Below, in pieces: positions 7,504 through 10,000 of a stretch of 10,000 nucleotides of DNA (positions are counted from its first letter, which is position 1; each line of letters begins with the position of its first letter). The notes under the pieces were generated by a model. It had not been told where the DNA came from. It saw only the letters and a program-made list of their open reading frames with translations, and made no database searches. Source of the stretch: Rheinheimera sp. (GTDB lineage: Bacteria; Pseudomonadota; Gammaproteobacteria; Enterobacterales; Alteromonadaceae); the NCBI RefSeq assembly GCF_020217005.1, contig NZ_JAIWOI010000265.1, forward strand, positions 1-10,000, read 5' to 3'. The position numbers and the translations under genes are program-made.

Positions 7504-7666
7504 GTATTCGTCTGTTATTCGTGTTTGTTGTAGGTCGGCTTTTATCAGCTGGCATGTCATGGTTGTTATTTAGCGAAAGCAACCAGACTAATCCACATTG
7601 CTGTCAAACAATTAGCCACTAAAGATCAACGGCCTTTTATCATCCGCTCAAGGAACAAGCAATAAC

Positions 7667-8830
7667 ATGGATAGTTCTGTTTCTGATAAAAATCGCCTTG
7701 ATGGCCTGGACACACTGCGTGCCATCGCCATTATCATAGTGCTTATCTATCACTACAAAGTAGTTGTCAGCCGTGAAAATCTGTTTGGTTTTATCAGTTC
7801 AGTGGGCTGGACAGGGGTTGATCTGTTTTTTGTATTGAGTGGCTATTTGATTGGTAACCAGATCTTGTTGGCCTTTTCCAAAGGGCAGGATTTTTCACTC
7901 AAGCTGTTTTACATTCGCCGTTTTCTGCGCACTCTGCCTAATTATTATTTTGTGCTCGCGCTTTATTTCATTTTTCCAGTGGCGCTCGGCGGCACTGCGA
8001 CTGCACCGCTCTGGTCATTTTTAACTTTTACCCAAAATCTGGGATTAGGTCCGGGAGAAACTTTTACTCACTCCTGGTCGCTCTGTATTGAAGAACAGTT
8101 TTATTTAATCTTTCCCGTTATTGCATTACTCATCGCGTATAGCCGACGTTCTATTGGCCTCGCCTGGACAGCTATTGTAGGCGCTATGTTGCTGGCTATG
8201 TTTCTGCGTGGATTTAATTGGTATGCACATAGCGAAGAGAACATCTCCGCTCGATCTTTTATGGAATATATTTATTATTCGAGCTTTACCCGCTTTGATG
8301 AATTACTGCCCGGAGTGGCCATAGCTTTATTGAAAAACTTTCATCCCACTGTTTATGCTGCACTATTACGCAGAGGTAATCTGCTATTGCTCGCCGGACT
8401 GGCAAGTGTGGGATTGATGTTTTATGTATTTCAGAACTATGAATACATCAGAGGCTATGGCCGTACATTCCAGGTGGTGACTTTTGGTTATTCATTTCTG
8501 GCCATCAGCTTTGCTATTCTTGTGCTCGCAGCCCTGAGCCCTAACTCCTGGCTGAACCGCATACGAATTCCTGGTGCCACATACATCGCACTTTGGTCCT
8601 ATGCGATTTATTTGATCCACAAACCCTTATTTCAGGTTCTGAAAGCGCCACTCACAGAATATGGCATTGATATTAATGGTGGTTTGGGTGTGACAATTAT
8701 TATGACGGTGAGTATTTTTTGTGGCTGGGCACTCTACTTTTTTGTAGAAACTCCCTTTATGAAATTGCGGGAGCGGTTTTATCCGTCCGCTACCGTAACT
8801 TCTTCCTCTGCGTATCCACAAAAAGCTTAA
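7667..8830 (+). CDS. Acyltransferase family 3 (OafA/YrhL-type) membrane protein
   Basis: A polytopic inner-membrane enzyme that typically moves acetyl or other short acyl groups onto surface or exported sugars (O-antigen, peptidoglycan, glycans). It has 387 residues and about ten hydrophobic segments. The hallmark TM1 motif R-X10-H is present as R18 and H29. GVDLFFVLSGYLIG spans 50-63, RRFLR (84-88) supplies the family RXXR motif, and SWSLCIEEQFYL lies at 136-147. The last helices carry YAIYLIHKPLF and the characteristic FVETPFMKLRERF end. There is no C-terminal SGNH domain, so it is the short stand-alone form. ATG 7667 is preceded by AAGGA (7650-7654) at a rather long 12-nt spacing. No glycan-synthesis genes adjoin it, so the acceptor is unknown. 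It converges on the DUF192 gene. Confidence 0.92.
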   Translation: MDSSVSDKNRLDGLDTLRAIAIIIVLIYHYKVVVSRENLFGFISSVGWTGVDLFFVLSGYLIGNQILLAFSKGQDFSLKLFYIRRFLRTLPNYYFVLALYFIFPVALGGTATAPLWSFLTFTQNLGLGPGETFTHSWSLCIEEQFYLIFPVIALLIAYSRRSIGLAWTAIVGAMLLAMFLRGFNWYAHSEENISARSFMEYIYYSSFTRFDELLPGVAIALLKNFHPTVYAALLRRGNLLLLAGLASVGLMFYVFQNYEYIRGYGRTFQVVTFGYSFLAISFAILVLAALSPNSWLNRIRIPGATYIALWSYAIYLIHKPLFQVLKAPLTEYGIDINGGLGVTIIMTVSIFCGWALYFFVETPFMKLRERFYPSATVTSSSAYPQKA

Positions 8831-8868
8831 TACCAGAAGGCAGCTTTTTTGTGCTGCCGATCTGCCTT
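8820..8868. terminator. Probable bidirectional terminator between convergent genes
   Basis: The 76-bp gap between converging genes holds overlapping stems: AAAAAGC (8820-8826) with GCTTTTT (8843-8849), giving A- and T-tracts on both strands; GGCAGC (8839-8844) with GCTGCC (8853-8858) around a T-rich loop; and AAGGCAG (8837-8843) with CTGCCTT (8862-8868). None is a textbook GC stem followed by T-tract, but the position suits shared termination. Confidence 0.45.
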
Positions 8869-8906
8869 AAGTTGAGCCTTTACCTTGTGATCAAAGTACT
8901 GAGACG

Positions 8907-9338
8907 TTAATCGCACTTTATTCCACAGCGAACAATTTTAGTACCAGCCTCAAGACCCTGAGCTTTAAACCAGCCTTGCGGCATTTCCAGAGCACCTATT
9001 ACTGGCCCTTGTGATGCTTTTCCTGTTTCGTCAAAAGGTATCAGTTGCTGAACAAGTTCTATGGTCCAATCTGCTTTGATATAGGCAATATCCAATGGCA
9101 CTTTAGTGTTGCGCATCCAAAACGACAACACACGAGCTTCGTCGTACAGAAACAACATGCCATTTTCTGCGCTGTCGCGATACATCAGGCCACGGGCACG
9201 TTGCTCTGGTGTCAGGGCCAATTCTGTTTGAAATTTAACGTGACCTACTTTGATCCATTCTTTTTCGAACTGGATGTCTTCAACAGCGGCGACAGAAAAA
9301 CTTAACGCAAAAAAAGCTGATAACAGATAGTTCATCAT
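8907..9338 (-). CDS. DUF192 family secreted protein
   Basis: A DUF192 protein of unknown biochemical function, predicted to be exported. From the ATG at 9338 it has 143 residues: a hydrophobic signal-like segment MMNYLLSAFFALSFSVAA, then the single DUF192 domain with LTPEQRARGLMYRD, GMLFLYDEARVLSFWMRNT and VPLDIAYIKADWTI, ending VRCGIKCD. These blocks are strongly characteristic of the family. The start is chosen because AGGGG lies five bases upstream and translation then opens directly into the signal; an in-frame TTG at 9386 would add 16 residues and bury the signal. The segment has no Lys or Arg before its hydrophobic core, which is atypical for a Sec signal. Two Cys near the C-terminus could pair in the periplasm. 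It lies downstream of ald on the same strand, but the ald terminator separates them. Confidence 0.9.
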   Translation of the reverse strand: MMNYLLSAFFALSFSVAAVEDIQFEKEWIKVGHVKFQTELALTPEQRARGLMYRDSAENGMLFLYDEARVLSFWMRNTKVPLDIAYIKADWTIELVQQLIPFDETGKASQGPVIGALEMPQGWFKAQGLEAGTKIVRCGIKCD

Positions 9339-9343
9339 AAGAA

Positions 9344-9348
9344 CCCCT
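9344..9348 (-). promoter_or_regulatory. Ribosome binding site of the DUF192 gene
   Basis: On the minus strand AGGGG lies five bases before the ATG at 9338 and eight before the adjacent in-frame ATG at 9335. It decides against the TTG at 9386. The promoter must fall in the short stretch left after the ald terminator, where I see only weak hexamers. Confidence 0.65.
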
Positions 9349-9384
9349 GGAGAATGAAACAGAAAGACTAACGGAAATTGCGGC

Positions 9385-9413
9385 AAATAAAAAGGGCGGC
9401 CCTAAGGCCGCCC
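9385..9413 (-). terminator. Intrinsic terminator of ald
   Basis: Perfect 8-bp GC-only arms, GGGCGGCC (9394-9401) and GGCCGCCC (9406-9413), surround a 4-nt loop. Read on the minus strand the hairpin is followed by TTTTTATTT (9393 down to 9385). It begins 22 bp after the ald stop and should largely insulate the DUF192 gene. Confidence 0.93.
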
Positions 9414-9435
9414 AGATCATGGGGTGCTGTGTAAG

Positions 9436-10000
9436 TTAGACTGCAGCTAGCACTTGTTTAGGTTCAACAAATGGCAGGTTTAACGCGTCTGCGACGTGTT
9501 TGTTCACGACATGACCGTTGATCACGTTTAAGCCATTTAACAGGTGCGCATCGTCCAGCAGTGCCTGTTTGTAGCCTTTGTTGGCTAAGCGGATGATAAA
9601 CGGCAGAGTGGCGTTGTTCAGTGCAAAAGTAGAAGTCAGTGGCACTGCACCTGGCATGTTGGCCACACAGTAATGCACTACGTCATCCACAATATAAGTT
9701 GGTTCAGCGTGCGTAGTGGCTTTAGAGGTTTCTACGCAACCGCCCTGGTCAATCGCCACGTCAACAATGGCTGAACCTGGTTTCATACGTTTGATATGAT
9801 CGGCCGTCACCAGCTTTGGAGCTGCCGCACCAGGGATTAATACGCCACCAATGACTAAGTCAGCAGATAACACATGTTTTTCCAGTGCATCTACAGTGGA
9901 GTACACAGTTTTCACTGCGCCATTGAACTGAGCATCGATACGACGTAAGACGTCTACGCTGCGGTCCAGAACTACTACGTCAGCACCCATACCTACAGCC
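9436..10000 (-). CDS. ald: Alanine dehydrogenase, C-terminal half (5' end outside window)
   Basis: Catalyses reversible NAD-dependent oxidative deamination of L-alanine to pyruvate and ammonium in the cytoplasm. About 188 of the family's ~370 residues are present; the frame stays open through the right edge, so the ATG at 9990 is internal. The visible part starts in the NAD-binding Rossmann domain with AVGMGADVVVLDRS, where the Asp after the second strand suits NAD rather than NADP. It continues with LVIGGVLIPGAAAPKLV, the active-site segment IVDVAIDQGGC containing the catalytic Asp (D270 in the M. tuberculosis enzyme), and DDVVHYCVANMPGAVPLTSTFALNNATLP. It ends with a typical C-terminal helical tail at the TAA 9438-9436. 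These blocks distinguish it from the related transhydrogenase alpha subunit. A strong terminator follows. Confidence 0.96.
   Translation of the reverse strand, partial: AVGMGADVVVLDRSVDVLRRIDAQFNGAVKTVYSTVDALEKHVLSADLVIGGVLIPGAAAPKLVTADHIKRMKPGSAIVDVAIDQGGCVETSKATTHAEPTYIVDDVVHYCVANMPGAVPLTSTFALNNATLPFIIRLANKGYKQALLDDAHLLNGLNVINGHVVNKHVADALNLPFVEPKQVLAAV

Noticed and set aside
7536..7648. Similar stretches CGGCTTTTATCAGCT and CGGCCTTTTATCATCCGCT, about 90 bp apart, as a possible regulatory repeat
   Set aside because: The match is imperfect, needs gaps and lies in low-complexity T-rich sequence; chance is the simpler explanation.
8719..8910. 63-codon plus-strand open frame across the end of the acyltransferase-3 gene and the convergent gap
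   Set aside because: Most of it is out-of-frame overlap with the intact acyltransferase gene; it has no RBS and no recognisable protein pattern.
9339..9386. TTG at 9386 as the DUF192 start
   Set aside because: It would put 16 residues before the signal segment and begin within the T-tract of the ald terminator; the ATG at 9338 has a good RBS.
1..10000. A previously undescribed multi-gene system, defence island, CRISPR array or prophage
   Set aside because: All substantial genes belong to recognised families and sit in ordinary arrangements; there are no spaced direct repeats, integrase, transposase or toxin-antitoxin pair.

Overview
The window looks like a chromosomal segment of a gammaproteobacterium near Alteromonadales, of the Rheinheimera/Alishewanella/Shewanella type. 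This is inferred from gene content rather than from a database search. The evidence is a large GDH_2-type NAD-glutamate dehydrogenase, a class 2 PyrD with E. coli-like residue numbering, pyrD followed by zapC as in E. coli, and a DUF2960 protein of the kind I recall from Shewanella and Vibrio relatives. Nearly all of it is ordinary core metabolism and envelope biology. I see no tRNA, rRNA, CRISPR array, insertion sequence or prophage.

Layout. Positions 1-4040 (+) hold the 3' five-sixths of gdhB, which enters from the left edge. Two back-to-back perfect hairpins follow, the first a textbook intrinsic terminator, then an A/T-flanked inverted repeat ahead of pyrD (4203-5216, +). The 233 bp between pyrD and zapC carry a ~126 bp ERIC-like repeat, recognisable from its conserved core and palindromic organisation. 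zapC (5450-5968, +) follows. Next is a probable two-gene operon (6087-7503, +) of a PlsC-like acyltransferase whose 3' end overlaps a DUF2960 gene by 23 bp. A membrane acyltransferase-3 (OafA-type) gene lies at 7667-8830 (+). It converges on two minus-strand genes: a secreted DUF192 protein (8907-9338) and the C-terminal half of alanine dehydrogenase (9436 to the right edge), the latter closed by a strong GC-rich terminator at 9385-9413.

How the genes relate. gdhB and ald are both NAD-dependent amino-acid dehydrogenases, linking glutamate and alanine to 2-oxoglutarate and pyruvate with release of ammonium, but they sit 5 kb apart on opposite strands and are independent units. pyrD makes orotate for pyrimidines and donates electrons to quinone. 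zapC supports FtsZ-ring assembly. The PlsC-like enzyme and the OafA-type enzyme are separate envelope acyl-transfer activities. I found no multi-gene undescribed system. The points most worth checking are the ERIC-like element outside the Enterobacterales, the inverted repeat in the pyrD leader, the HX5D spacing in the PlsC-like enzyme, and a short hydrophobic open frame at 7497-7622.
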